The notes under the pieces: generated by a model
The model's database searches: none
The model's input: the letters and a program-made list of their open reading frames with translations, nothing else
What the model was told of the DNA's origin: nothing
Translations under genes and position numbers: made by a program
DNA from: an uncultured Lachnospiraceae bacterium
Lineage (GTDB): Bacteria > Bacillota > Clostridia > Lachnospirales > Lachnospiraceae
Direction of reading: 5' to 3'
DNA: 39,053 nucleotides
Assembly: GCA_910586725.1 (NCBI GenBank)
Contig: CAJUJL010000027.1
Coordinates: 1 to 39,053, forward strand
Shown: in pieces, positions 24,023-32,820 of the stretch
Position numbering within the stretch: the stretch's first letter is position 1
Layout of the letters: each line of letters begins with the position of its first letter

Positions 24023-24051
24023 ATTCTAACACAACCAAACATCTTTTGCAA
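24023..24051 (-). promoter_or_regulatory. Promoter of the folT unit
   Basis: Minus-strand TTGCAA (24051-24046) and TAGAAT (24028-24023), 17-bp spacer. Transcription would start near 24016, a few bases before the riboswitch aptamer. Confidence 0.75.
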
Positions 24052-24061
24052 CGAAAATGTA

Positions 24062-24085
24062 AAACCGGGGCGACAGCCCCGGTTT
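24062..24085 (-). terminator. Terminator of the zinc-ribbon/ABC/GH3 unit
   Basis: Perfect ten-base stem AAACCGGGGC (24062-24071) and GCCCCGGTTT (24076-24085) with a four-base loop, 11 bp after the GH3 stop. The minus-strand copy ends GGTTTTACATTTTC. It separates the 12-kb unit from the folT promoter. Confidence 0.9.
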
Positions 24086-24096
24086 ACATCATTTAT

Positions 24097-25419
24097 TTAC
24101 ATTTGCTTTTTCACTAAAAATATCCGCCTTACGGACTGATCAATTCTCTCTTCCGCTATGTCGCCTCCGTTTACGGCGTCCAGCACGCCCTGATACGCGC
24201 TTTTGAAATCCTTTGGCATGAGAATCAGATCCACGCCCGCGCGAATAGCCGCAACAGCCGCTGTTTTGGAATCGTATTCATTTACGACTGCCCCCATATT
24301 CATGGCATCCGTAATCACAATTCCATCGTACCCCATCTGCATCCGCAATACATCCGTAACCATCTTTCCGGATAAAGACGCCGGAACCTGATCTCCCGTT
24401 ACATTGGGCGCCGCAATATGAGAAACCATGATAAAGGATATGCCGGCCAAAATTCCTTTCTGGAACGGAATAAGCTCAGCGTTTTTCAGCTCATCCAGCG
24501 TCTTTTCCGTATAAGAATAGCCGTTGTGCGTATCGCCGGAGGTACCGCCGTGACCGGGAAAATGCTTAAGACATGACAAAACCCCTTTTTCCTGCATACC
24601 CCGGATCACTTCCAGATCCATAGCCGCCACAACCGACGGATCGCTTCCGAAAGACCTTTTGCGGACCACCTGATTTTCGGTATTCGTCAATACATCCGCT
24701 ACCGGCGCAAAATCCACATTCACTCCATATTGCTTTAGATACGTTCCGATTCCCGCTCCGACTTCATATGCCTTTTGGGTATCATTCGACGCCCCGATTT
24801 CACTCATATCCGGAAATTTGGGGACGTCAAAATTGGCGTTTTTGGCAATTCTGGCAACGGTTCCTCCTTCTTCATCAATCCCGATAAAAATTGGCAGACC
24901 TGTAATTTCCATGGCATACGCATTCAGATTTGCCGTCATGCCGCTAAGCTGTTCGGGAGAGACTACATTATGTTCAAAAAATATTATCCCGCCTACCGGA
25001 TACGTCTGCAATGCCTGCTGTGTAACGGCAGAGGCTGACGTAACTTTCGTATATCCGGTCAAAGCTTCCGGTGTAATCATAAATAACTGCGCCACTTTTT
25101 CTTCCAGCGTCATATTCCCGATTAGACTGGCGACTTCCGCCTCTAACGCTTCTTCCTCAGATATTGTTTTATCCGCTTCGTTCACTGTCTCTTTCTGGCC
25201 GTCCTTTTCCTTTGGACTGTTGGTCTTAGCATCCTCCTGATTTTCTGTCTTTTTATGATCGTTTGATAAATTCGGCGTCTCCGTCTGGATTTCTGCCAAA
25301 TCCTCTCCTCTTTCATAACGTTCAACAATTGTAAGATAACCAAATATACCTGCCGAAATCAGAAGGATGCAAAGCAAAGAGAAAAGCCGCGCCCTTCTTC
25401 TTTTTTTCCTTCTAGTCAT
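24097..25419 (-). CDS. Membrane-anchored GH3 family glycosidase (NagZ-like)
   Basis: A 440-residue protein. A basic N-terminus and one membrane helix (about 11-33, RLFSLLCILLISAGIFGYLT) anchor it, followed by an acidic/Lys/Asn linker (40-95) and a single GH3 barrel. Key features are KHFPGHGGTSGDTH (285-298), which carries the acid/base His-Asp region of bacterial beta-N-acetylglucosaminidases, and the nucleophile Asp371 in ITDAMNMGAV. The second GH3 domain is absent, as in NagZ. Action on peptidoglycan or host amino sugars is inferred. The ATG at 25419 overlaps the lectin-like gene's stop by 8 bp; a TTG two codons earlier is less likely. It is the last gene of the long unit. Confidence 0.9.
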   Translation of the reverse strand: MTRRKKRRRARLFSLLCILLISAGIFGYLTIVERYERGEDLAEIQTETPNLSNDHKKTENQEDAKTNSPKEKDGQKETVNEADKTISEEEALEAEVASLIGNMTLEEKVAQLFMITPEALTGYTKVTSASAVTQQALQTYPVGGIIFFEHNVVSPEQLSGMTANLNAYAMEITGLPIFIGIDEEGGTVARIAKNANFDVPKFPDMSEIGASNDTQKAYEVGAGIGTYLKQYGVNVDFAPVADVLTNTENQVVRKRSFGSDPSVVAAMDLEVIRGMQEKGVLSCLKHFPGHGGTSGDTHNGYSYTEKTLDELKNAELIPFQKGILAGISFIMVSHIAAPNVTGDQVPASLSGKMVTDVLRMQMGYDGIVITDAMNMGAVVNEYDSKTAAVAAIRAGVDLILMPKDFKSAYQGVLDAVNGGDIAEERIDQSVRRIFLVKKQM

Positions 25420-26629
25420 ATTCAATCTCTACAATATAGGCAACTCTGCCCGAATAAGAAGACAACAGAGAAATTACGTCATCTGCCGTATCATTACATA
25501 CCCATCTTTCTTCCGTCGAAGAATAAAACAGATTGACATAACGCTCTTCCACGCCAAACTCACTGTCATAAAAACTTGGTTCTCCTGCCAGCCAGTGCTC
25601 ACTGTCGTTCATTGGCTCTCCAACCGTATTGCCGGATGCGTCCACCCAAAGATAATCCCTGGAATTTCCTCTGCGGGTCGCTCCAATCCAGAAGACATAT
25701 CCTTCCATATCCTCATCTTCAATTTTCTTAATGATTTTTTTCCACTCTTTTTCGGAATTGATATTTAATAAATGCCCGCCCGGAATATTCTGCGCTGCCT
25801 GAAAAGCTTCCGTCCATGTTACGTCACCGACTACAATCTGATAATCATGTGATTTTGGCTTTTCCGGTTTCGCCTCCTCAGACGCCGTTTCCGTCTCCTC
25901 GGTTTCTACGGCCGTCGTTTCGGTTTCTTCGCTTTCCTGTTCAATCGGAGCATCCTCTTGCGTATCGCCATCCTCCGTATTTTCCAGCATTTTATCCGTC
26001 TGTATCTCAGAGTTTCTTTTTACAAATTTGTTTTCGTTCAAATCATTCTGCTGATTTCTAAAATAAAGCACAACTCCAACTGCGGCTGCTACGGCAATCG
26101 CCAAAATAATGACACAAACCAATCCAATGATCAGACCTGTTTTCTTTTTCTTCGGTCCATTCGGAGGGTTCTGCCCTCCCGGAGGCATTTGTCCCAGCGG
26201 AGTCTGGCCTCCCACATGCGTCGGAGGTATCTGACCCCCTCCCTGCATTGGCGGCGTCTGGCTTCCTCCCTGCACCGGCGGTATCTGGCCTGTCGGAATC
26301 TGATTGCCCGGCTGTACTGGCGGCGTCTGACCTGTAGGCGCCTGCTTCCCTAACTGCACCGGCGATGCCTGGCTTCCTCCCTGCGTTGGCGGTATCTGGC
26401 CTGTCGGAATCTGATTGCCCGGCTGCACCGACGGCGTCTGACCTGTAGGCGCCTGCTTCCCTAACTGCACCGGCGACGCCTGGCTTCCCCCCTGCATTGG
26501 CGGCGTCTGGCCTGTCGGAACCTGATGGCCTGGCTGCGCAGACGGCATTCCTTCCGGAACCTGCATTCCGCATTTCGTACAGAATTTTGCTCCCGGTTTT
26601 AACTCTTGTCCACATCTTCTGCAAAACAT
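25412..26629 (-). CDS. Zinc-ribbon membrane protein with C-type lectin-like exterior domain
   Basis: A 405-residue protein; the start at 26629 follows AGGAGTG and gives MFCRRCGQELKPGAKFCTKC, a zinc ribbon with Cys3, Cys6, Cys17 and Cys20. Residues 25-160 are a Pro/Gln/Gly repeat region built from 37-residue units (QLGKQAPTGQTPP, QPGNQIPTGQIPP and QGGSQASPV). A basic KKKK leads into one membrane helix (164-190). After an acidic Glu/Thr linker (about 200-260) comes a C-type lectin-like domain: VTWTEAFQAAQNIPGGHLLNINSEKEW, split here as TWTEAFQAAQ, GGHLLNINS and the WLAGEPSF region, then ERWVCNDTADD. The zinc ribbon should be cytoplasmic and the lectin fold outside. The fold can bind sugar or protein; the calcium/sugar motif is not complete. 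Confidence 0.85.
   Translation of the reverse strand: MFCRRCGQELKPGAKFCTKCGMQVPEGMPSAQPGHQVPTGQTPPMQGGSQASPVQLGKQAPTGQTPSVQPGNQIPTGQIPPTQGGSQASPVQLGKQAPTGQTPPVQPGNQIPTGQIPPVQGGSQTPPMQGGGQIPPTHVGGQTPLGQMPPGGQNPPNGPKKKKTGLIIGLVCVIILAIAVAAAVGVVLYFRNQQNDLNENKFVKRNSEIQTDKMLENTEDGDTQEDAPIEQESEETETTAVETEETETASEEAKPEKPKSHDYQIVVGDVTWTEAFQAAQNIPGGHLLNINSEKEWKKIIKKIEDEDMEGYVFWIGATRRGNSRDYLWVDASGNTVGEPMNDSEHWLAGEPSFYDSEFGVEERYVNLFYSSTEERWVCNDTADDVISLLSSYSGRVAYIVEIEYD
26260..26530 (-). repeat. 111-bp tandem repeats in the lectin-like gene
   Basis: Two full copies (26260-26370 and 26371-26481) and a partial third (from 26482), nearly identical at DNA level; for example GGCTTCCTCC starts at 26260 and 26371. 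Each encodes 37 residues of the Pro/Gln-rich spacer. High identity suggests recent expansion or contraction of spacer length. Confidence 0.85.
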
Positions 26630-26643
26630 ATTTTTCACTCCTT

Positions 26644-28785
26644 TTAATATATATAAGCTTCGTAATCGTTCCTGCCAGTAACCCAATAGAAGCTCACATT
26701 CCCGTCCACGCGTCTGCTCTCTTCTTTTTCTGTATATACATACAGACTTTTATCGTTCATATATAAAATACAATCTTCTTCTATATAAATATGTCCATAT
26801 TGCTCTGCCCGGTTAGAAATCTTAATCCTGTCTCCATCTTTGGAATATAATTCCAGAATGCCTTCCTGATTTTCACTATCCCGAAATACCAGCCTGTTTC
26901 CATCCTGAATTACGATACACGCGCTTACATTTCTGGCAATGCTCTCCTTCTCTCCATCCTGGTACTTACACAAATCACCATCGCCCTGATCCGTATTGTC
27001 ATAATAATAGTAAGCGTCTCCTGCCCAGCTGCCCATCTTTCCATGGTCCAAAAGAATTTCCTGCTCAAGGGCGCCGCCTTTTAAACTGCATATCGAAAAC
27101 GCTTCCGAATTGTATGCGCTGCCCATTGCCACTCTGGATCCATCCTCCGCAAAATCAATTTCGGAAGGCAAAAAATCCCCTTTATATTTCTGCTCATTTG
27201 TGCCAACCGCATAAAAAATCTGATCGGATTCTCCTTCCACAGCAGCCGGTTCATCTTCTGTGTAGTCTTCGTCCATATTTGAAAGCCGGTAGCGCAAATC
27301 ATCCGCATCCGTAATATCTTCAATAGAAACCTTTGCTGCAACGCTCTTCCGTTTTATGTACATGGAAAATTGATTGGCCGCGTCCGCAGCCGGTGATTCG
27401 TCTATATCTTCCGCAATCAAAACAGGCTCCTGCCCCTGCTGATAATAATACAAATCAAATACTTCCTCGTCATAGGTCTCTTCTTTCAGCTCCTGCCTCA
27501 ATTCAAGCCTGTCCGCCATTCCCTCATAAGCTTCCACCGCTTCTCCATAGCCTTGAATATCAAAGGAATACCATTGATTCTGCAAATCGTCATAATAAAA
27601 CAGATAATTTTCATCCTCATAATAAAAATCATCGTTATAATAATAGTACATATTCATATCCGAGTCAAAGTCAAGATAACTGTAAAATCTCGTCCTGTCT
27701 TCCGGATCATCCTCAAAATAATACTCATAATCTTCATCCGATACGGCGTTTCGCTCCGTTGTTTCCGAAAGATAATCCCTTGGCTCCGGCTCAGCCGCTC
27801 CCTCGTCACGCTCCGCATACACATCATCCACAAAATCATACAACGGTTTTTTCTGGATTCTCTTCACGGTATAATACGCGCTTTGTGCTTCCGCATCACT
27901 GGAAACCACCTTCGCAACCTGTCCGGCAATCTCTTCTTCTTTTTCTTCCCAGCCGCTTGCATACAGCGTTACATCGTCTTCATCCGATTTTTCCAGCAGA
28001 ACAAAATCTTTGGATATAGCCCCTACATCCGATACATCTTTACCTATGCACTCACTTTCCCTGTCCTCCAAATCAAACAGATATAAATCAAAATGCTGCT
28101 CATCCTGTACCTTTGAATAAGAAACCAAACGCTTCTCATCGTGCAGGTCAAACCACTTAACGCCGGTATCAATCGTGAAGTCGTCTTCCCCATTGATATA
28201 AACCAGCTCTCCGGAGCTCCTTAGATAGACCAGTTTCTCATGATCCAACAGAAAATACCGAATCACCTTAGAATCCATTACTTCGATGTAATTCTCGTTT
28301 TTGCTCTCATCCCGTTTTATTTTGGATACCGGAATGCGGCATAAATCCGAACCGTCTTCATCATGAACTCTGTCATAAAAATACAGATACTTCCCATCTT
28401 CCGTATATTGCAAATTGATATGCTCCGAATCATCCAAAAACCGGATTTCCGAAACAACATAAGCATCATCTTCGTCCGTCACATCCGGCGTATAATAAAG
28501 TCTGCCCTCTTTTAAATACGCAACCTGACGATTTTTCTCTTTACCTCCTCCAATCAGCTTCACAAACGCTCTTCCGGCCAAAACAAGCAGAACCAAAACG
28601 CAAATGCCTGCAATCAGCGCCAAAACGCCTTTTTTTAAGCCCTTCTTTTTCATATCTCCTGTCTGTAACGGCCCTGTCGCATATACCGCATTTTCCTGCA
28701 CATGCTGCTGCCCTACGGCTGCTCCGCACTGCGGGCAAAACGCAGAATCCGGCAACAGCCCGCACCCGCAATTCCCACATTTCAT
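26644..28785 (-). CDS. Zinc-ribbon membrane protein with large acidic exterior domain
   Basis: A 713-residue protein. It starts MKCGNCGCGLLPDSAFCPQC, a zinc ribbon with Cys3, Cys6, Cys17 and Cys20. One membrane helix spans about 52-76 (KKGVLALIAGICVLVLLVLA). The rest is exterior, strongly acidic and tyrosine-rich, with repeated short strand patterns (QVAYLKEGRLYYT, YTEDGKYLYFYDR, LVYLRSSGELVYING, YYYDNTDQGDGDLCKY). This resembles TolB/DUF5050-like beta-propeller proteins, but I cannot confirm the fold. Residues about 330-440 are an exceptional low-complexity stretch of Asp, Glu and Tyr (DEDYEYYFEDDPED and YYYYNDDFYYEDENYLFYYD). It lies 33 bp after the second permease and 14 bp before the lectin-like gene. 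Confidence 0.8.
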   Translation of the reverse strand: MKCGNCGCGLLPDSAFCPQCGAAVGQQHVQENAVYATGPLQTGDMKKKGLKKGVLALIAGICVLVLLVLAGRAFVKLIGGGKEKNRQVAYLKEGRLYYTPDVTDEDDAYVVSEIRFLDDSEHINLQYTEDGKYLYFYDRVHDEDGSDLCRIPVSKIKRDESKNENYIEVMDSKVIRYFLLDHEKLVYLRSSGELVYINGEDDFTIDTGVKWFDLHDEKRLVSYSKVQDEQHFDLYLFDLEDRESECIGKDVSDVGAISKDFVLLEKSDEDDVTLYASGWEEKEEEIAGQVAKVVSSDAEAQSAYYTVKRIQKKPLYDFVDDVYAERDEGAAEPEPRDYLSETTERNAVSDEDYEYYFEDDPEDRTRFYSYLDFDSDMNMYYYYNDDFYYEDENYLFYYDDLQNQWYSFDIQGYGEAVEAYEGMADRLELRQELKEETYDEEVFDLYYYQQGQEPVLIAEDIDESPAADAANQFSMYIKRKSVAAKVSIEDITDADDLRYRLSNMDEDYTEDEPAAVEGESDQIFYAVGTNEQKYKGDFLPSEIDFAEDGSRVAMGSAYNSEAFSICSLKGGALEQEILLDHGKMGSWAGDAYYYYDNTDQGDGDLCKYQDGEKESIARNVSACIVIQDGNRLVFRDSENQEGILELYSKDGDRIKISNRAEQYGHIYIEEDCILYMNDKSLYVYTEKEESRRVDGNVSFYWVTGRNDYEAYIY

Positions 28786-28818
28786 ATCCCATACTCTCCC
28801 ATTCTATTCTTTTCCCTG

Positions 28819-29853
28819 TTATAAGTACGCAGCCAGAGGAAACAACCATCTGGCATAGCGCAAAAGCGGCACATATTCTGAAAAATCAGCAAATACGGGA
28901 TAAATAAAAAACTGAACCATAACCAAAGTAGCCGTCCATGCGGAAAAAGCAACCCGGTTTCTCCACAGACGTCCAACCAGCAGAATCCAAAAACTTCCAA
29001 CCAAAAGAAACAAAAGCATTCTTCCGCCTTCCGTCACAATGCCGCGGCTTTCCCCTGCAAAAACTACCGCAGCCAGACCTGCGGCCAAAGCCGCCGTTCC
29101 CGCCGCAAGGTAGTTCAGATATTCAAATACATATTTATCCCGAAATGAAAGCGCGTTCTTTACTCTCCCGCTCTCTTCAAAGCTTCTCCCATATGCCAGC
29201 AATAAAATCGCAAATAAAAATATCCCCACACACCCCTGCACAGGATAATAAACTCCGGCAGAATCACCATTCACCTGGCCGCCCGGACGAGCAGCGACAT
29301 TCTCTGTCTCCACAGAAAAAACTTTATCTCCTTCTCTGTATTCCCTGTTTTTCTCCAACATCATTTCCCGCATCTTCTGCTGTTTGTTCTGAAATATATT
29401 TGGAACCTCTTCCTGTAAAAGAATTCTTCCATATACCCTGAAAAATGACGCAAAAAACGTCTCCCGCGCAATTTTCCCTTTTGTGGTAAAAGGCGTTTCC
29501 ATATATTTCACACAGCCTTCAATATCGGCGCCGGAAAACCTCTGTTCAAAATCATCCGAAAAGACAAAGCCGCATTCTATGGTCCCATCTGCAATATCTT
29601 CACGCAAAGACCCTTCGTCTGCGTATTCCGTAAATATAAAAACGCTTTCTTCCTGCAGCAGCAATTCAGATATTTCCGCTGCATATCCATCCGTACTATT
29701 GCAAATGCCAACCTGAATATTATCCTGACTGGGCAATGTAATGTGCATTATCACATAAACAACAAACAACATTCCTATTACCTGCATCCAGCAGATTTTC
29801 GTTCTGCACCATGCTTTCAGCTGCAGCGCGTACCAAATCCAGTATTTTTCCAT
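28819..29853 (-). CDS. ABC-2 type transporter permease (second subunit)
   Basis: A 344-residue membrane protein with the ABC-2 layout: one N-terminal membrane helix (WMQVIGMLFVVYVIMHITL), an exterior domain of about 170 residues (VGICNSTDGYAAEISELL and onwards), then about five to six membrane helices from VYYPVQGCVGIFLFAILLLA to the end. It has no ATPase motifs. The gene begins 37 bp inside the end of the preceding permease gene, so the two are translationally coupled and probably form a heterodimer served by the ATPase at 32821. Substrate unknown. Confidence 0.85.
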   Translation of the reverse strand: MEKYWIWYALQLKAWCRTKICWMQVIGMLFVVYVIMHITLPSQDNIQVGICNSTDGYAAEISELLLQEESVFIFTEYADEGSLREDIADGTIECGFVFSDDFEQRFSGADIEGCVKYMETPFTTKGKIARETFFASFFRVYGRILLQEEVPNIFQNKQQKMREMMLEKNREYREGDKVFSVETENVAARPGGQVNGDSAGVYYPVQGCVGIFLFAILLLAYGRSFEESGRVKNALSFRDKYVFEYLNYLAAGTAALAAGLAAVVFAGESRGIVTEGGRMLLFLLVGSFWILLVGRLWRNRVAFSAWTATLVMVQFFIYPVFADFSEYVPLLRYARWLFPLAAYL

Positions 29854-31046
29854 AACAATAACGTCCCTATTCCACCTGTCAACACAGAAATCAGTAAGAT
29901 ATTTACCAGATCGCTTCCCTGCAGCGAATGAAACAAAATGCCCGCTTCATATTGGCTCCAGATCCCCATCGGAAAACAACTCCCGAGCGTCTGCAGTCCC
30001 CGGGATAAATATGCGGTCGGAATTACCGTTCCCGAGCACAGCATCATAACCGCATTCGCCGCCAAAAGACAGACTGCGCCATGGTTTGAGCCTCCTGCCA
30101 GAGCATAGATCAAATGAAAATAAGATGCTATCCCCAAACAAAACGGCGCCAGCAAAAGAAACACCGACCCATCCAGCCAGATCAAAGGATTGTCAAACAG
30201 CAGATTTACTGCACAAAGCAGCAAATAGACAAGAGCGCTTAAAATCCACAGGATACCGGACATAACAATTATTTTTACCAAAGACCGCTTCCCTGCCCCA
30301 ATGCCATAAACGCTTAGTTTTTCTTCTGTGGCGTTTCCTTTCTTCTGATATAAAAATCCATAATTCAATCCACTGAACAGCAAAAATACAACAATAATGG
30401 AAGAAAGATAGTATTGATATAAATCCACCTCTCCAAATGGCGAATATACTACTTCCTGAAAAATCTCCCCACGCTCAAAAGCCTGTTCCAGATAAATCAT
30501 GAAAATATAATCCCCTACCTCTTTCCATTCCATTTTTGTATCCCGGAATTTTGCCGCATCCAAAGAAGCATATACGCCGGCCTCCGTTGTCTGAACCAGG
30601 GAAACCCCGTCCATCAGCAATTCACGAAAAATCCGGGTATTCAGCTTCGTTTGAGACGGAAAGCAGATGACTGCCGGCGTGTTGACGCCGGAATCCATAT
30701 CCTGATAAAAATTCTCCGGCAAATAGATGACCGCCTGCAGTCTGCCATTTAGCATCTGTTCCTGCGCTTCCTCCTGATCCAGATAAACCAGATCACAGAC
30801 AGATCTCACGCTGTCCATAGAAGATAAAAACTGTGCGATTAATTTTGAGGTTTCCTCTTCTTCCGGAATTACAATTCCGACTTCGATTTTTTGAAAGATC
30901 TGCGACTGTTGCAGCAAATAACCCGCCGCTGCCCCTCCTGCAATTGCCAAAACCAGTAAAACCAGCAAGCTGCCCAAAGATTTTACCGTCACTTTTAAGC
31001 CAAGCTTACATTCCATCCAAAGATAGCGTCCAAAAATTCTCATCAT
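29817..31046 (-). CDS. ABC-2 type transporter permease (first subunit)
   Basis: A 409-residue ABC-2 permease. It has an N-terminal membrane helix (VKSLGSLLVLLVLAIAGGAA), an exterior domain (about 50-210) starting VEVGIVIPEEEETSKLI-like strands (visible as IEVGIVIPEEEETS) and including MLNGRLQAVIYLPENFYQDM, a pattern typical of YhaP/YhgE-type ABC-2 exporters, then five or six membrane helices (YYLSSIIVVFLLFSGLNYGF onward). It starts three bases after the FDPMTG protein's stop, with no separate ribosome binding site, so translation is coupled. The two permeases differ in length and sequence, indicating an asymmetric exporter. Confidence 0.87.
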   Translation of the reverse strand: MMRIFGRYLWMECKLGLKVTVKSLGSLLVLLVLAIAGGAAAGYLLQQSQIFQKIEVGIVIPEEEETSKLIAQFLSSMDSVRSVCDLVYLDQEEAQEQMLNGRLQAVIYLPENFYQDMDSGVNTPAVICFPSQTKLNTRIFRELLMDGVSLVQTTEAGVYASLDAAKFRDTKMEWKEVGDYIFMIYLEQAFERGEIFQEVVYSPFGEVDLYQYYLSSIIVVFLLFSGLNYGFLYQKKGNATEEKLSVYGIGAGKRSLVKIIVMSGILWILSALVYLLLCAVNLLFDNPLIWLDGSVFLLLAPFCLGIASYFHLIYALAGGSNHGAVCLLAANAVMMLCSGTVIPTAYLSRGLQTLGSCFPMGIWSQYEAGILFHSLQGSDLVNILLISVLTGGIGTLLLWKNTGFGTRCS

Positions 31047-31049
31047 CTG

Positions 31050-32759
31050 CTAAAATAAACCGGACAACCCGAATAACCCATAAAATTTCATTCCAAGTTC
31101 TTCCACATCGGATAAAGAAGCATTCCCTATATCAAACTCTTCTCCATCCATATCCAGCTTTTCCACTCCTTTTTTCACTGTTACCGTTCCATTTATATCC
31201 GCTTCCAAAAAAGCATACTCCAGTCTGTCCAGCGTGATGCTGAATTCTTTTTTCCCGGACTGGATATTTCCTTTACAGGAAAACAACTGGCCGGCGTTTA
31301 CCTTGAAGTCGCCTGATTTGTAGTCGTATTGAAGATCGAGAACTTCTACGTCGTCCGCAAAAACCCTTGTCCTCTCTTCCGTGCCTTCAACGGATCCCCG
31401 AACTTCCATCACTGTCTCGCCATCCGCAACGATTTCCATGTTCTGCATCCTTGTATCTCCGCCCAGAAACCGCCACTCTATTTCACTTCCTTCGCAATAC
31501 AGATTAACGGCTGAGAGCTTATTTTTATAGATATAAAATGTCAGTTCAATGTCGCTCATTGCGTCGAGTTCATAACGCAGCTCATCAAAGTTCTCCCGCA
31601 TCATCAGTTCATATTGGGCTCCATATTGATCTGCAAAAAGATCTTCCATAGCGTCTACAATATTTATCATATTATCAGCCGTAATGACCGTAACATATCC
31701 CTTGCAGCTTCTGTCTTTTCCGTCCACCTCATATTCTCTTGCCGACGCCTTTTCAAACTCCAGATTTTTCAATTCGTCTTTGACACAGTCCTTCAGATCA
31801 TTCACCATGTCTTCGTAATCACTGTTTGAATAAAGGGACGCCAGAGCGTCATTCATTGCATCAATGCTTTCCTGATCCACATTACTCATCAAATAACCGT
31901 CATTTTCACTCTGATAATAATAAGCGTATACCTGATCATCCAAAGAAGGGATCGAAAGCCGCAATGCTTCTGAATCCAGCATTGCCAAAAATTCCATTTC
32001 AGGCATGCCGGAAATGTCAAGGTTGCCGGAGAGCATTTTGTCGTCCGAAGAAACTCCATATGTAATTGCCGCGGAACCTTCCGGCATTTCTCCGGATACT
32101 TCTACCGTATATTTATCCGAGTCCAGTATATCGGCAAAATTCAAATCCTCCGCCAAATGAGTCGAATCCTGAAAGGTATTGTTAACCGCCATCATAACTT
32201 TTCCGCTTTTTCCAAGAAACAGGCCGCTCTTGATTCCCGCAAAAACGACGACGCCGACTGCCACAACGGGAACCGCTATCCCAAGAACCCATTTGAGAGC
32301 TCCAAAGCTCTTTTTACCTGCTCCTTTCCCCAACGGCTGGCCTGTCATCGGATCAAAACCCATACCCGATGGCGCGCTTCCCCCTCCGATGGGCTGACCC
32401 GTCATTGGATCAAAACCGCCGGTCGGCGCGCTTCCCCCTCCGATGGGCTGACCCGTCATCGGATCAAAGCCGGTTCCGGCAGACGCGCTTCCTTCTCTAA
32501 TCGGCTCGCCCGTCATCGGATCAAAGCTCATACCGGATGATGCGTTTCCTCCTCCGATCGGTTGACCTGTCATCGGATCAAAACCGCCGCCAAACGCGTT
32601 TCCTCCTCCAGTCGGTTCGCCCGTCATCGGATCAAAACCGCCGGCAGACGCGTTTCCTCCTCCAGTCGGCTTGCCCGTCATCGGATCAAAATCACTGCCG
32701 GTCGAAGCTCCTCCATTTTCAATTGGTTTCCCTGTAATGGGATCAAAATTCATTTCCAT
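31050..32759 (-). CDS. FDPMTG-repeat single-pass membrane protein
   Basis: A 569-residue protein. Residues 5-144 consist of eight copies of FDPMTG(K/E/Q)P followed by a Gly/Ser/Ala spacer of about 10 residues, each unit about 18-19 residues. A KK motif then leads to one membrane helix (about 154-176, LKWVLGIAVPVVAVGVVVFA). The exterior part (about 190-569) is acidic and mixed alpha/beta, with a repeated pattern of long amphipathic strands (YTVEVSGEMPEGSAAITYG, IEWRFLGGDTRMQNMEIVAD); I do not recognise it. The protein has the same plan as its zinc-ribbon neighbours but with the repeats in place of the zinc ribbon. AAAGGAGAGAG precedes the ATG. Confidence 0.8.
   Translation of the reverse strand: MEMNFDPITGKPIENGGASTGSDFDPMTGKPTGGGNASAGGFDPMTGEPTGGGNAFGGGFDPMTGQPIGGGNASSGMSFDPMTGEPIREGSASAGTGFDPMTGQPIGGGSAPTGGFDPMTGQPIGGGSAPSGMGFDPMTGQPLGKGAGKKSFGALKWVLGIAVPVVAVGVVVFAGIKSGLFLGKSGKVMMAVNNTFQDSTHLAEDLNFADILDSDKYTVEVSGEMPEGSAAITYGVSSDDKMLSGNLDISGMPEMEFLAMLDSEALRLSIPSLDDQVYAYYYQSENDGYLMSNVDQESIDAMNDALASLYSNSDYEDMVNDLKDCVKDELKNLEFEKASAREYEVDGKDRSCKGYVTVITADNMINIVDAMEDLFADQYGAQYELMMRENFDELRYELDAMSDIELTFYIYKNKLSAVNLYCEGSEIEWRFLGGDTRMQNMEIVADGETVMEVRGSVEGTEERTRVFADDVEVLDLQYDYKSGDFKVNAGQLFSCKGNIQSGKKEFSITLDRLEYAFLEADINGTVTVKKGVEKLDMDGEEFDIGNASLSDVEELGMKFYGLFGLSGLF
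32328..32747 (-). repeat. Eight in-frame FDPMTG repeats (54-57 bp units)
   Basis: The DNA core, CCNGTCATNGGATCAAA on the plus strand, recurs eight times at about 54-57-bp spacing. All are in one coding frame, with spacer length varying by one or two residues. Degenerate third positions show selection on the peptide as well as duplication. Confidence 0.92.
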
Positions 32760-32820
32760 ACGCTCTCTCCTTTCTCATTTTATATGAACAATTACAAACG
32801 AAATTTTCGCAATTGTCTGG

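Noticed and set aside
26058..26624. A 188-residue minus-strand frame with repeats of Gly, Ala, Asp and Arg
   Set aside because: It is the shifted frame of the Pro/Gln repeats of the lectin-like protein; the zinc ribbon, membrane helix and ribosome binding site belong to the other frame.
27333..28019. A 228-residue plus-strand frame rich in His, Pro and Asn
   Set aside because: It is the antisense shadow of the acidic Asp/Glu/Tyr region of the 713-residue protein.
32328..32747. Regularly spaced repeats that look like a CRISPR array
   Set aside because: Units are 54-57 bp, in frame, and encode the FDPMTG motif; spacers are short conserved Gly/Ser codons, and there are no cas genes.
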